Shown here one piece after another: positions 12,460 to 21,113 of a stretch of DNA of 64,000 bases (position 1 is the first letter of the stretch; every line of letters starts with the position of its first letter). Both the position numbers and the translations under genes were made by a program. Below the pieces are notes generated by a model. It searched no databases. It worked only from the letters and a program-made list of their open reading frames with translations, and was not told the DNA's origin. The DNA lies in the NCBI RefSeq assembly GCF_900105125.1, contig NZ_LT629750.1, positions 4,305,001 through 4,369,000 of the forward strand, in the 5' to 3' direction. The DNA is from Bradyrhizobium canariense (GTDB lineage Bacteria > Pseudomonadota > Alphaproteobacteria > Rhizobiales > Xanthobacteraceae).

Positions 12460-12985
12460 CGTGAACATCGGCCCTTGAAAATCAGAGGGCGCAGGCGCCC
12501 CTCAGAGAGGGCGCAGGTGCGACCCTCAAGGGAGGGCGCAGGGAATGCCGGGTGCCCGTTGCACCCGCAGCCTCGCGTGGTGTGAAAAAACACGCGAGTT
12601 AGTCACTACAGGTTCACCGGGTCACCCGGCACTCCCTGCGCAATGGTTTTAACGGTTTCCTTCGTGCTCTCCCTGGTGACCGGGCTTTGTTGCCACCATC
12701 ACCGCGCGGAAACTTCCGCGCAACTTGACGCCAGCGTCGGGGCGTCAGGACCACACGACTTCGCCGTCCGCAGCCTCGTCGCTCGTCCGCACGCCGGTGG
12801 CGCGCGACGACGCTGCCGCGTCCACCGCATCCCAAACCCTACGTCCGTGACGATCGCGAAACGCCCCTCGATCGGGAACGGGATGGCGCGAGACAAGCCG
12901 GTGATTTGGGTCAAATGAAAATAGAAATATTTTTAAAACAGGGCTGGACACGCAGCCTGCCAAACGGCCTGTCGGGCAAATCAGA
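12460..12985. repeat. Large structured dispersed repeat of Bradyrhizobium type
   Basis: An intergenic block of about 525 bases that I recognise by wording from many Bradyrhizobium genomes (e.g. GGTTTTAACGGTTTCCTTCG, CCACACGACTTCGCCGTCCG, TCCACCGCATCCCAAACCC); boundaries are approximate. Its left part carries three direct copies of AGGGCGCAGG (12486, 12508, 12533), the middle holds the nested hairpin at 12536-12641, and the right part ends in an AT-rich patch (12913-12945). Frames on both strands are open for up to 90 codons but lack ribosome sites, and in public genomes these are often annotated as spurious small proteins. Bases 12373-12459, before it, hold nothing I can identify. Confidence 0.7.
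12536..12641. repeat. Nested long hairpin inside the large repeat
   Basis: Outer arms GCGCAGGGAATGCCGGGTG (12536-12554) and CACCCGGCACTCCCTGCGC (12623-12641) pair over 19 positions with one mismatch. An inner stem CTCGCGTG (12572-12579) pairs with CACGCGAG (12591-12598) around an A-rich loop. The two-level stem could fold as RNA or as cruciform DNA. Confidence 0.7.
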
Positions 12986-13063
12986 TATCGAGGAAAATGA
13001 TGCCGGGGAGCGCATCATAGACGGTGGCGCCGGCCCGCGCGATCGGCGCGATTCCGGCCGTGG

Positions 13064-13086
13064 ATGCCCGGGATGAGCCCGGGCAT
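13064..13086. repeat. Small palindrome beside the metW fragment
   Basis: ATGCCCGGG (13064-13072) and CCCGGGCAT (13078-13086). It occupies the same position relative to the metW fragment as the palindrome at 17970-17992 does relative to intact metW, so it was probably copied with it. Confidence 0.65.
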
Positions 13087-13096
13087 GACGATCTGT

Positions 13097-13395
13097 CTAC
13101 CTCACCTTCCCTGCGCGACTGAGCAAAAACACGCCCTGCTCGCCGAACATGTCCAGAACCACGAGGGCGCGCTGAGACGGAGCGGACGGCCGTAAAGATC
13201 GAGTGCGACTGCGCGCTCCATCTTGACGGGGATATCGTCGCAGAGCTGTACGAAATCCTTGATGGTGCAGAAGTGGATGTTCGGCGTGTCGCACTAGGTC
13301 GCCGGCAGATTGTCGGTGCGCGGCATGTGTCCGCCGATCAAAAGCCGCAACCGCATCCGCCAGAAACCGAAATTCGGAAACGAGAAGCTGCCGCA
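13097..13395 (-). pseudogene. Broken duplicate of the metW 3' end
   Basis: About 300 bases closely match the 3' part of the intact metW at 18016-18310, in the same orientation. Two lesions are readable. A TAG replaces the Trp codon of the intact ATWYDTP segment (plus strand cactagg near 13290). One base is missing in the block matching catgttccagaacc of metW, so the last part (MFGEQGVFLLSRAGK) lies in another frame. Homology stops near 13395, just before an AT-rich stretch and the stop codon of the aspartokinase. The 5' two thirds of metW are absent. It cannot make a methyltransferase. Confidence 0.88.
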
Positions 13396-13417
13396 CTTTT
13401 TTACACAAAAAAATCAA

Positions 13418-14611
13418 CTAGATGAGCGAATGTAAAGCCTTGACGGCGGCCTCGCGGCTTTCCACAGGAACAAATAGATTTACCGAATGCGGAGACAAAA
13501 CATATTTATCGACGATAATCGCGTGATGTTGCAGAATCTGTATCGCCTTAAATGGCAAGTCTGTAGAAACGCCGCCGAAACAGGTGAGGCTCACCGAACT
13601 TAAAGTCTCACGATGTTTGCGCAACTCTTTGCTACCTTTCAGCGTGCGCAGCAAAGTGTCGAGCGACTCCGAATCGCAGGTCATCATAATCCGCGTTTTC
13701 CCGGCGGTGAAAGCCGAGGCGAGGAGTTGCGGCCAAGATAAGCCGTTTCGTTTGAGATGCTGCGCGAACCTCTCAAAGCCCTGACTGAGGTCAGCCGAAT
13801 CGATCTCGACATGCTCAATGCGAGCCAACGAGTTGACTGCTAAAACTCTTCCGCTTTCCATCCCCATAACCTCTTTCACCACGTGTGTGCCCTGTTCAGA
13901 GCCGCCCCATTTTTTTAAAACCAAGGGCATATTTTGGCTTTGTGCCAGCTCCACGCTGCGAAAATGCAAAACCTTCGCGCCCCAGAAACACATTTCGGAT
14001 AACGATGCAAAATCGAGCTGTCGCAAGGATTTGGAATTTGCCACGATGCGCGGATCGGCCGTGCAAACTCCGTCGACTTCCTTGATAATCTCACAGCATT
14101 CGGCTTGCAGCGCCGCAGCCATGGCGACCGCAGTGGTATCGCTGCCGCCGCGGCCCAGCGTGGTGATTTCCTTGGTCGCTGGATTCACGCCCTGAAAGCC
14201 TGCTAAAACCACGATGCGTCCTCGATCGAGTTCCTCGCGCACGCGAATCGGCCGCACATCCAAAATGCGCGCGGCGGAGTGGGATTCGTCGGTCATCACT
14301 CCGGCTTGACTGCCGGTAAAGCTTATTGCCGGCACGCCGAAATCGAACAACGCCATGCTCAGTAAAGACATGCTGATGCGCTCACCGGTGGTTAACAACA
14401 TATCGAGTTCACGGCGACTGGGTTGTAGGCTTGCTTGATAGGCCATCCGAACAAGTTCGTCGGTGGTTTGACCCATCGCTGAAACGATCACTACAATCCG
14501 ATGACCGCGCCTGTACAAATTAGCGAGGTCGCTCGCGACGGCGCGGATTTTTGCCGGCGTTGCGAGACAGGCGCCGCCGTATTTTTGCACGGTAATGGCA
14601 TGGTTGCGCAT
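13418..14611 (-). CDS. Atypical aspartate kinase
   Basis: A 397-residue amino-acid kinase that would phosphorylate aspartate for lysine, threonine and methionine synthesis. Seen: the N-terminal VQKYGGACL (usually KFGGTSV), [44 protein letters not shown] and DGVCTADPR, so the catalytic core looks intact apart from the changed GGTSV box. The C-terminal regulatory part (about 260-397) resembles ACT domains only weakly. [13 protein letters not shown] at 14611 follows GGTGAGCAGA; an upstream start at 14674 is possible. Base composition is visibly poorer in G+C than neighbouring genes (29 of 60 in 13861-13920). It adjoins the metW fragment. I infer horizontal acquisition; the housekeeping lysC should lie elsewhere. 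Confidence 0.85.
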   Translation of the reverse strand: MRNHAITVQKYGGACLATPAKIRAVASDLANLYRRGHRIVVIVSAMGQTTDELVRMAYQASLQPSRRELDMLLTTGERISMSLLSMALFDFGVPAISFTGSQAGVMTDESHSAARILDVRPIRVREELDRGRIVVLAGFQGVNPATKEITTLGRGGSDTTAVAMAAALQAECCEIIKEVDGVCTADPRIVANSKSLRQLDFASLSEMCFWGAKVLHFRSVELAQSQNMPLVLKKWGGSEQGTHVVKEVMGMESGRVLAVNSLARIEHVEIDSADLSQGFERFAQHLKRNGLSWPQLLASAFTAGKTRIMMTCDSESLDTLLRTLKGSKELRKHRETLSSVSLTCFGGVSTDLPFKAIQILQHHAIIVDKYVLSPHSVNLFVPVESREAAVKALHSLI

Positions 14612-14702
14612 TCTGCTCACCGAAGTAGCCGCTGAGAGCGGCCTACGCGTTAGCGCGAACAATCGTAATCGCATCCGCGGCGTGTTGAATACTTGACTTG
14701 GG

Positions 14703-15845
14703 TTAGGTCGTTCTTTGCCTCGATGATCTTGCGGTTTTTGAGCGTTTCCCGACGTTGTGATTGTCTCGCGCAGTTAAACGGCTGCGCTTCTCGGATCCGG
14801 CGTGTCGAGCTTCCGTGCCGCGGTGGTGAGCGGCATATTCGCTACCGTCGATCGGCGCCACATGTGGCGGATCCCTGCCAAGATACGGTCGCCCGATTCC
14901 AAACTCCTCCCCGTGTGCATCGATCCATTTCCAGAGACTCTCACTGGAATGATATCGCTGGTCCCTTGTCTCGCCCTTGACGCTCACGACATCGGCTGCA
15001 AGTCCATGGCCGTAGCCGCCGCGAAAGCTCCCGCCATGGTACGACCTGTTGGTCGCCGCTTTCAGGCCGCTTGCGAGCGATTGACGATAATCGTCGCGAA
15101 ACGCGCTGGTTATGCCAGGAGACAGCCCAGCCTCTTCCACCGCGCGGAGTACATGAAAGAGCTTCAGCTTGAAGCTCCGATCCATGCCTCCGATCACGTA
15201 GTCCATCATCGGCATGCCGGCTTTTTCCGCCGCCTTCGGATCCTTCCAGGCGAAATCCTCGTCGACCAGCTTGGTAAAGCTCCGGGTGACCGTCACCCTT
15301 CTGCCCTTCTTCTTGACGACCACTTTCCTCTGTTCGTTCACCTTGAGGGTGTCCTCTTTGGGCGTCCGTCGGTAGAGCGCCCACAGGTATTGGTCGATGC
15401 AGACGTCCGCTTCCCCGCACCCGTCGGGGATTTCGATGGAACCGACGGCCTTCCTGGCGTCATCAGGCAGCGGATCACTCGGGCTCGCCGTCGCCACTTG
15501 CACGGGTGGTGTTTCCGGTGGGAGCGTTTGGGACGCATCGGCCGACGCGGCCTCGGCGATCGGCTCCGGCTTATCTTGCACCGCCGTCATGTTGCTGGTC
15601 GTGACCGTCACGGCTTCCGCTGCCACAACGGTGCTTGCGTCGACGGCCTTGCCCATTGCGGTGGCCTGCGGTGCGTCCGCTGGCTCGGCATCAGCGGAAA
15701 GAGACGGTGCGCGGCGGTCCACGAGTGGCGCTCCGCCGATGTTATCGATGGCCGCCGAACCGAAGCCAGCAAGCCACACGACTGCGCAACCCGCGATAAC
15801 GACCGTGAGCGCGGTTGCCACGGCAGCAAATCGCTGCGGGTTCAT
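14703..15845 (-). CDS. Membrane-anchored M15-like peptidase domain protein
   Basis: A 380-residue protein with an N-terminal membrane segment (about residues 7-30) and a Pro/Ala/Thr-rich spacer. The C-terminal domain resembles D-Ala-D-Ala carboxypeptidase/VanY-type M15 peptidases. [30 protein letters not shown] and [10 protein letters not shown] give the His-Asp-His pattern of the zinc site. A basic tail follows. The start at 15845 (MNPQRF) follows GTGAGGG; alternatives upstream reach 15992. It is likely a periplasmic peptidoglycan-trimming enzyme and stands divergent from the L,D-transpeptidase gene. The exact family is not certain from sequence alone. Confidence 0.8.
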   Translation of the reverse strand: MNPQRFAAVATALTVVIAGCAVVWLAGFGSAAIDNIGGAPLVDRRAPSLSADAEPADAPQATAMGKAVDASTVVAAEAVTVTTSNMTAVQDKPEPIAEAASADASQTLPPETPPVQVATASPSDPLPDDARKAVGSIEIPDGCGEADVCIDQYLWALYRRTPKEDTLKVNEQRKVVVKKKGRRVTVTRSFTKLVDEDFAWKDPKAAEKAGMPMMDYVIGGMDRSFKLKLFHVLRAVEEAGLSPGITSAFRDDYRQSLASGLKAATNRSYHGGSFRGGYGHGLAADVVSVKGETRDQRYHSSESLWKWIDAHGEEFGIGRPYLGRDPPHVAPIDGSEYAAHHRGTEARHAGSEKRSRLTARDNHNVGKRSKTARSSRQRTT

Positions 15846-16148
15846 GATCGCAGCCCTCACAGGTTCCACCTGAGCCAGATTGCACGGCGAAGCACGCGAC
15901 GCCGACGATCTTCGGATCATTATTCTGACGTGCAATGGCGGAATCTGCGGGTTATCATTTTTTCCAAAAAGTGTTGCCCGAACGCAACGCACTGTCGCAA
16001 GCGGCGCGCGTTAGACGAAACTGGGCCAGTCGGTAGGCAAGATTGAACCAAAAGGGCGTAGAACGTGGCGGCGATTGGTTAATACCAAAGTCACGATCTG
16101 ACACTTGATCGACACAAGCGCGGACAGGCATTTCAACCCGGGGATGGC
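15846..16148. other. Divergent intergenic region of the two cell-wall genes
   Basis: 303 bases between the M15-like gene and the L,D-transpeptidase gene. I see no gene, RNA or strong palindrome. It must contain both promoters, but I cannot assign them. Confidence 0.4.
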
Positions 16149-17711
16149 ATGGTAAATCGATTCACGACGGAACAATCCACGGCGACAATGCGGCGTTGGA
16201 AGCCTCTCGCGATTGTGGTGCTCGTAGCGACGGCCGCGCTGACGGCGCTGACCGCCGACGCCACGGCGAGACAAGCCCGCCCCGCGGCCACCGTCGAGGC
16301 GACGGCGCCGCGCGAGGCGGGCGAACCGATCATGGCGATCGTGTCGATCAAGAGCCAGAAGGTCACTTTCTACGACGCCGACGGCTGGATCCTGCGCGCG
16401 CCGGTGTCGAGCGGCATCAAGGAACGCGAGACGCCGGCCGGCGTCTTCGCCGTTATCGAGAAGGACAAGGACCACCACTCGACCATGTATGACGATGCCT
16501 GGATGCCGAACATGCAGCGCATCACCTGGAATGGCGTCGCGCTGCACGGCGGACCGCTGCCGGGCTATGCGGCCTCGCATGGCTGCGTGCGGATGCCCTA
16601 CGACTTTGCGGAGAAGCTGTTCAACAAGACATGGATCGGGATGCGGGTGATCATCTCGCCCAGCGACGCCGAGCCCGTCGATTTCACTCACCCGGCGCTG
16701 TTCGTGCCGAACGCAGATGCGCTCGCGGCCGCGCCGGCCAAGGCCGAGACGCTCGCGCGCGAGGCCGAGGATGCCGCCAGGGCAGCCGACGAGGCGAAGA
16801 AAGCCGCCGCGACGACATCACGTGAGGCAACATCGCTGCCAGCGTCGCTCCGAAAGCTGGAGCAACTCAAGAAACGCGCCGACGCCGAGCTCGCCTATCT
16901 CGACAAGGCGCTCGCCGCGGCAAAGACCGATCAGGCCAAGGCGCGGGCGGAGGAGCTGAAGCAGAAGGCCGCCACCAAGGCCGCGGACGCGGCGACGCAG
17001 CTCGATACCGCCAAGGCCGACGCGCAGCCCAAGCTCGATGCGGCTGCCAACGCAAAGGAAGCCGCGAAGGCGGCAGCGACCAAAAAAGCCGATGCCGCCA
17101 AAGCGGCGACCGCAGCGAAGCTCTTGCTCGAGCCGGTCTCGGTCTACATCAGCCGCGCGACGCAGAAGCTTTACGTGCGGCGCAACACGCATAAGCCGGC
17201 GCCGGACGGGGGCGGCGAGGTATTCGATTCGTCCATCGAGGTTCCGGTCACGATCCGCGATCCCGACAAGCCGATCGGCACGCACATCTTCACTGCGGTG
17301 GCCCGCACCGACAAGGGCCTGCGCTGGACCGCGGTCACGATCGACAACGGGGACGACGCCAAGGACGCGCTCGACCGCATCACCATTCCGCAGGACGTGC
17401 TCGACCGCATCGCGCCGACCGCAGTGCCGCGATCCTCGATCATCGTCTCCGACGAACCGCTGAGCAGCGAGACCAATTATCGCACCGAGTTCGTCGCGGT
17501 GCTGAGCAATCAGCCCCAGGGCGGCTTTATAACGCGTCAGCCGACGCCTGCGGTCGATGATGACCGCGTTGCCAGCGGCGACGCCCCCGACGGCGGGGCC
17601 GGCGGCTTCTTCTCCATTTTCCAACGCAATCCGGACTACCAAACCGGCAATGTGCAGCGGCGCGGGGGGCAGTACTATCGTCCGGTGCAACAAGGCGGGT
17701 CGTGGTGGTAA
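16149..17711 (+). CDS. L,D-transpeptidase with duplicated, partly degenerate fold
   Basis: A 520-residue secreted or anchored protein (hydrophobic segment about 19-38). The YkuD catalytic domain (about 60-175) contains HGGPLPGYAASHGCVRMP with His133, His144 and nucleophile Cys146, so it should form 3-3 peptidoglycan crosslinks or attach lipoproteins. An Ala/Lys-rich coiled coil (about 190-325) follows. A C-terminal segment (VSVYISRATQKLYVRR to DKPIGTHIFTAVARTD) resembles the first half of a second YkuD fold without the Cys motif. The ATG at 16149 has GGGGATGGC in front. It is alone on its strand; the low-complexity linker suggests it spans the wall. Confidence 0.9.
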   Translation: MVNRFTTEQSTATMRRWKPLAIVVLVATAALTALTADATARQARPAATVEATAPREAGEPIMAIVSIKSQKVTFYDADGWILRAPVSSGIKERETPAGVFAVIEKDKDHHSTMYDDAWMPNMQRITWNGVALHGGPLPGYAASHGCVRMPYDFAEKLFNKTWIGMRVIISPSDAEPVDFTHPALFVPNADALAAAPAKAETLAREAEDAARAADEAKKAAATTSREATSLPASLRKLEQLKKRADAELAYLDKALAAAKTDQAKARAEELKQKAATKAADAATQLDTAKADAQPKLDAAANAKEAAKAAATKKADAAKAATAAKLLLEPVSVYISRATQKLYVRRNTHKPAPDGGGEVFDSSIEVPVTIRDPDKPIGTHIFTAVARTDKGLRWTAVTIDNGDDAKDALDRITIPQDVLDRIAPTAVPRSSIIVSDEPLSSETNYRTEFVAVLSNQPQGGFITRQPTPAVDDDRVASGDAPDGGAGGFFSIFQRNPDYQTGNVQRRGGQYYRPVQQGGSWW

Positions 17712-18015
17712 GGCGAGGCACGCCGCGCCTCGGCCGCATGGTCGCTCAGGGTCACGAGCGTCGATTTCGTCTGCGGCCGACCGTGTCCGCGTTACCCATC
17801 ACAGCCGACGGCAGAAGGCGATCGCGATCTCGGTCCGATCAAAATTCATCCCGCGTAGCGCGTGGCTCGTGATGGCCGAGCATAGCAGCCTGCCCTGCGC
17901 AGACTGCATAAACTTGTCTGCCCTCCCGACCATCTACGTCTTACTTATCTTGGCGCAGCAAACACACGGATGGCCGGGTCAAGCCCGGCCATGACGACCC
18001 GTGAAAAAATTCGGA
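17712..18015. other. Intergenic region after the L,D-transpeptidase
   Basis: 304 bases between two converging genes. The only structure I see is the palindrome ATGGCCGGG (17970-17978) / CCCGGCCAT (17984-17992), a type of REP-like hairpin common in Bradyrhizobium, which may end metW transcription. No coding frame is credible. Confidence 0.5.
17970..17992. repeat. REP-like palindrome downstream of metW
   Basis: Nine-base arms with a five-base loop, 24 bases after the metW stop codon. A diverged copy lies at 13064-13086 next to the metW fragment. Confidence 0.65.
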
Positions 18016-18681
18016 TTACTTTCCCTTCCCTGCGCGGCTCAACAAAAACACGCCCTGCTCGCCGAACATGTTCCAGAACCACCAGGGCGCGCTGAGACGC
18101 AGCGGCCGGCCGTAAAGGTCGAGCGCGACCGCGCGCTCCATCTTGACGTTGATCTCGTCGCAGAGCTGCACGAAGTCCTTGATGGTGCAGAAATGGATGT
18201 TCGGCGTATCGTACCATGTCGCCGGCAGATTTTCGGTGCGCGGCATGTGGCCGCCGACCAGCAATTGCAGCCGCATCTTCCAGAACCCGAAATTCGGGAA
18301 CGAGACGATGGCGCGCCGCCCGATCCGCAGCAGATTTTCCAGCACCACGCGCGGCTGCCGGGTCGCCTGCAGGGTCTGCGACAGGATCACATAATCGAAG
18401 GCGTCGTCGGGATAGTTGATGAGGTCGGTGTCGGCGTCGCCCTGCACCACCGCAAGCCCCTTGGCGACGCAGCGATTGACGCCTTCGCGCGACAATTCGA
18501 TGCCGCGGCCGTCGATGCCGCGGCTTTCTAGCAATTGCAGGAGATCGCCTTCGCCGCAGCCGACGTCGAGCACCTTTGAGCCACGCTCGATCATTCCCGC
18601 CACCAGCAGGTGGTCGCCGCGGTAATTTCCGGCGTTTTCTGGCGCAGCGCCGTTCAGCGGCAGGACCTGTTGAAGAGCCAT
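18016..18681 (-). CDS. metW: Methionine biosynthesis protein MetW
   Basis: A 221-residue class I SAM-dependent methyltransferase-fold protein. In bacteria that use MetX it is needed for full homoserine acyltransferase activity and is thought to act together with MetX. The SAM-binding motif VLDVGCGEGDLL is near residues 38-49, followed by GIELSREGVNRC. The C-terminus is NMFGEQGVFLLSRAGKGK. The ATG at 18681 follows the metX stop by a single base (TGA C ATG), so the pair is one operon under the SAM-II leader. The length is normal. A broken copy of its last third exists at 13097-13395. Confidence 0.95.
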   Translation of the reverse strand: MALQQVLPLNGAAPENAGNYRGDHLLVAGMIERGSKVLDVGCGEGDLLQLLESRGIDGRGIELSREGVNRCVAKGLAVVQGDADTDLINYPDDAFDYVILSQTLQATRQPRVVLENLLRIGRRAIVSFPNFGFWKMRLQLLVGGHMPRTENLPATWYDTPNIHFCTIKDFVQLCDEINVKMERAVALDLYGRPLRLSAPWWFWNMFGEQGVFLLSRAGKGK

Positions 18682-18682
18682 G

Positions 18683-19885
18683 TCAGCCGCCCGTCGCAGT
18701 CAGGCCGCGCGCCTTGCCGGCCGATTGCAGGAACGCGCGCGCGATGTCGAAGAATTCCGGCACGTCCAACAGAAACGCATCATGGCCGCGGTCGGTCTCG
18801 ATCTCCGCAAACGACACCCGCGCGCTGGAAGCGTTGAGCGCATGCACCAGCGCGCGCGATTCCGATGTCGGAAACAGCCAGTCGCTGGTGAACGACACCA
18901 CGCAGAAGCGGGTCTGGATGCCGCGAAACGCCTGCGCCAGAACACCGTCATGATCGGCGGCAATGTCGAAATAATCCATCGCCCGCGTCAGATAGAGGTA
19001 GCTGTTGGCATCGAAGCGCTCGACGAATGACGAGCCCTGATGGCGCAGATAGCTCTCGACCTGAAAATCCGCATCGAACGAGAAGGTCGGCAGTTCGCGA
19101 TCCTGCATTCGCCTTCCGAATTTGCGATGCAGCGCTGCGTCTGACAGATAGGTGATATGCGCAGCCATCCGCGCGACGCCGAGGCCGCGATGCGGATGCG
19201 TGCCCTGTTCGAAGTAACGCCCGTGATGCCAGTCGGGATCGGCCATGACAGCCTGCCGGCCGAGCTCATGGAATGCGATGTTCTGTGCCGAGTGCCGCAT
19301 GCTGCACGCCACCGCCAGCGCCGAGAATACGCGCTTGGGATAGGCCGCGGTCCATTGCAGCGCCTGCATGCCGCCCATCGAGCCACCGACCACGCAGAAC
19401 AAGGTCTCGATGCCGAGCCGGTCGATCAGCATGGTTTGCGCGCGCACCATGTCGGGAATGGTGATGATCGGAAAATCCAGTCCCCACAATTTGCCGGTTG
19501 CCGGATTGGTCGAGGCCGGCCCGGTCGAGCCCATGCAGCCGCCGATCACGTTGGAGCAGATAATGAAATATCTGTCGGTATCCAGCGGACGGCCGGGACC
19601 GATCATGGTTTCCCACCAGCCGGGCTTGCCGGTCACCGGATGGACATTGGCGACGTGCTGATCGCCAGTCAGCGCGTGGAAAACCAATATCGCGTTGGAA
19701 CGGTCGGCGTTGAGTTCGCCATAGGTTTGATAGGCGACCTGAAAGGGCGACAGATCGATGCCGCAATCGAGCTTCAGCGGCTGGTCCGAGCCGAACAGCG
19801 CCACCGGCGAACTCGGATGGTCCGCCTCCTGCGCGCGCTCCTCGGCATGGATCGAGGGACTGGATATCGACTGTATGTTCGTCAT
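18683..19885 (-). CDS. metX: Homoserine O-acyltransferase MetX
   Basis: A 400-residue alpha/beta-hydrolase-fold enzyme that activates homoserine for methionine synthesis. The nucleophile is Ser169 in VVGGSMGG; the acid is in TSDWLFP and the His in RGHDAFL. The conserved [10 protein letters not shown] and [12 protein letters not shown] stretches form the oxyanion and substrate region. Acetyl- and succinyl-specific enzymes cannot be told apart here with certainty. The start ATG at 19885 is 11 bases from a GGAGG that is itself locked in a hairpin (19896-19911). Upstream lie an intrinsic terminator and a SAM-II aptamer, so expression should fall when SAM is plentiful. Confidence 0.95.
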   Translation of the reverse strand: MTNIQSISSPSIHAEERAQEADHPSSPVALFGSDQPLKLDCGIDLSPFQVAYQTYGELNADRSNAILVFHALTGDQHVANVHPVTGKPGWWETMIGPGRPLDTDRYFIICSNVIGGCMGSTGPASTNPATGKLWGLDFPIITIPDMVRAQTMLIDRLGIETLFCVVGGSMGGMQALQWTAAYPKRVFSALAVACSMRHSAQNIAFHELGRQAVMADPDWHHGRYFEQGTHPHRGLGVARMAAHITYLSDAALHRKFGRRMQDRELPTFSFDADFQVESYLRHQGSSFVERFDANSYLYLTRAMDYFDIAADHDGVLAQAFRGIQTRFCVVSFTSDWLFPTSESRALVHALNASSARVSFAEIETDRGHDAFLLDVPEFFDIARAFLQSAGKARGLTATGG

Positions 19886-19895
19886 CTCGCCACCG

Positions 19896-19911
19896 ACCTC
19901 CTGACGGAGGT
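19896..19911 (-). promoter_or_regulatory. Hairpin masking the metX ribosome site
   Basis: In the mRNA, ACCUCC and GGAGGU form a perfect six-base stem with a four-base loop. The GGAGG half is the best Shine-Dalgarno sequence for metX, 11 bases before its ATG. The fold is seen; a role in translation control is inferred. Confidence 0.55.
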
Positions 19912-19932
19912 TTACAGACAGAAATCAGGCCA

Positions 19933-19968
19933 TAAAAAAACCCGGCCTGAACTAAAGGTTCGGCCGGG
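19933..19968 (-). terminator. Intrinsic terminator in the metX leader
   Basis: In minus-strand RNA, CCCGGCC (19962-19968) and GGCCGGG (19941-19947) form the stem, strengthened by GAAC/GUUC inner pairs, followed directly by a run of U (plus-strand A-run 19934-19940). This is a textbook rho-independent terminator between the SAM-II aptamer and metX, suggesting transcriptional control. Confidence 0.85.
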
Positions 19969-19981
19969 ATCACTTCTGTCC

Positions 19982-20042
19982 CCGGCCTGTTTAGCGAATT
20001 GTTTAACGTGGCTGCAAGCCGGCCGGCTCAAATGACCACGGA
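19982..20042 (-). ncRNA. SAM-II (SAM-alpha) riboswitch
   Basis: Minus-strand RNA matches the metA motif. P1 forms from CGUGG (20036-20040 on the plus strand) and CCACG, with UUUGAGCCGGCC in the loop, CUUGCAGCCACGUUAAAC and UCGCUAAACAGGCCGG. The loop GGCC segments can form the characteristic pseudoknot with the 3' GGCCGG. SAM-II riboswitches sit before methionine genes in alphaproteobacteria, and the next gene is metX, so both sequence and context agree. Confidence 0.93.
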
Positions 20043-20214
20043 ACCCAGTGAAGCTAGTCCCGAGGGCGGTTTTCGTCAAGGCAGGCCGCCCGTTAACCTA
20101 ACTGGGATCATCGGTAACCCCTGACGTTTCTCTTTGCTTTCAGCTCCCGTCTTACCTAATCAATGCCCTTGCCTGCCGGCAGGAGCTGACCGATCCGGCA
20201 ATTGGGTTTTAACG

Positions 20215-21066
20215 ATGTCCAAAATACCCCCCGCTCCGCCCTCGCTCGAGGTGCTGCGCAAAGAGATCGACACGATCGACGAGCAGGTTCACCGCCTGCT
20301 GATGGCGCGTGGCGACATCATCGATCGCCTGATTTCGGTAAAGCAGACCCAGGAGGTCGGCTCGGCCTTCCGCCCGGCGCGCGAGGCCGACATGATGCGC
20401 CGGCTGGTGGAGCGCCATCGCGGCATCCTGCCGCTCGACACCGTCGAAAGCATCTGGCGCGTCATCATCTCGACGTTCACCTACGTGCAGGCGCCGTTTT
20501 CAATCCATGCCGATATTTCGGTCGGCGAATCCGCGATGCGGGATTCGGCGCGATTCCATTTCGGTTTCACCGTTCCCTACGTCTCGCATTTCAACGCGAC
20601 CGCCGCGGTCGACGCCGTGGCAAAATCGAAGGGGGATCTGGCGCTTCTGTCCGCCACATCCAGCCGCACTCCCTGGTGGATCGCGCTCGAAGCCAATGGC
20701 GCGCCCAAGATCATCGCGCGACTGCCGTTCGTCGAGCGCGCCGATCATCCGGCGGCGCTGCCGGTATTCGTGGTGTCGCGCGTCGCCGACAGCGCCATGG
20801 TGACGGAAGTCGAGATGTGGAGCGTGCGCGTATCCGGCTGGAACGCCGAAATCGCGCGCGCGCTGTCACCACTGGCGGAAATCGTCGCGGTGCCGGATAC
20901 CGCCTTCGACGGCGCCGCCCTGCTGATATCGATCACGGGCTCCAGCAGCCTGGAAAAGATCAAGTCCGCGCTGATCGAGGCCGGCGCTTCGGTGCGTTCA
21001 TCGGCTCTCGTCGGCAGCCACGCAACCCGCTATACGGTGCCCCCAAGCGGGCCAGCCAAATCTTGA
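20215..21066 (+). CDS. Chorismate mutase with extra C-terminal domain
   Basis: A 283-residue protein. Residues about 8-95 are an AroQ-type all-helical chorismate mutase: [20 protein letters not shown], then IISTFTYVQ at the end of the domain, converting chorismate to prephenate. The remaining two thirds resemble the small-molecule-binding fold of prephenate dehydratase but lack clear catalytic TRF residues, so a regulatory role is possible. The ATG at 20215 lies 27 codons inside a longer open frame. It is the first gene of a chorismate mutase-hisC-tyrC operon, 47 bases before hisC, and is divergent from metX. Confidence 0.88.
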   Translation: MSKIPPAPPSLEVLRKEIDTIDEQVHRLLMARGDIIDRLISVKQTQEVGSAFRPAREADMMRRLVERHRGILPLDTVESIWRVIISTFTYVQAPFSIHADISVGESAMRDSARFHFGFTVPYVSHFNATAAVDAVAKSKGDLALLSATSSRTPWWIALEANGAPKIIARLPFVERADHPAALPVFVVSRVADSAMVTEVEMWSVRVSGWNAEIARALSPLAEIVAVPDTAFDGAALLISITGSSSLEKIKSALIEAGASVRSSALVGSHATRYTVPPSGPAKS

Positions 21067-21113
21067 CCGGCCAAGTCCTAAAAGGCCGACCTGATAATCC
21101 GGAGTTGAAGAAG

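Noticed and set aside
12480..12545. The three AGGGCGCAGG units as a CRISPR array.
   Set aside because: Units are only 10 bases with spacings of 22 and 25, there are just three, and no cas genes are present.
12614..12918. Small open frames on both strands in the large repeat.
   Set aside because: No ribosome sites, and they lie inside a dispersed repeat that is known to generate spurious gene calls.
14802..16046. A 414-codon plus-strand frame opposite the M15-like gene.
   Set aside because: Its composition (Arg/His-rich) is that of an antisense frame, and the minus-strand protein has a membrane anchor and conserved motifs.
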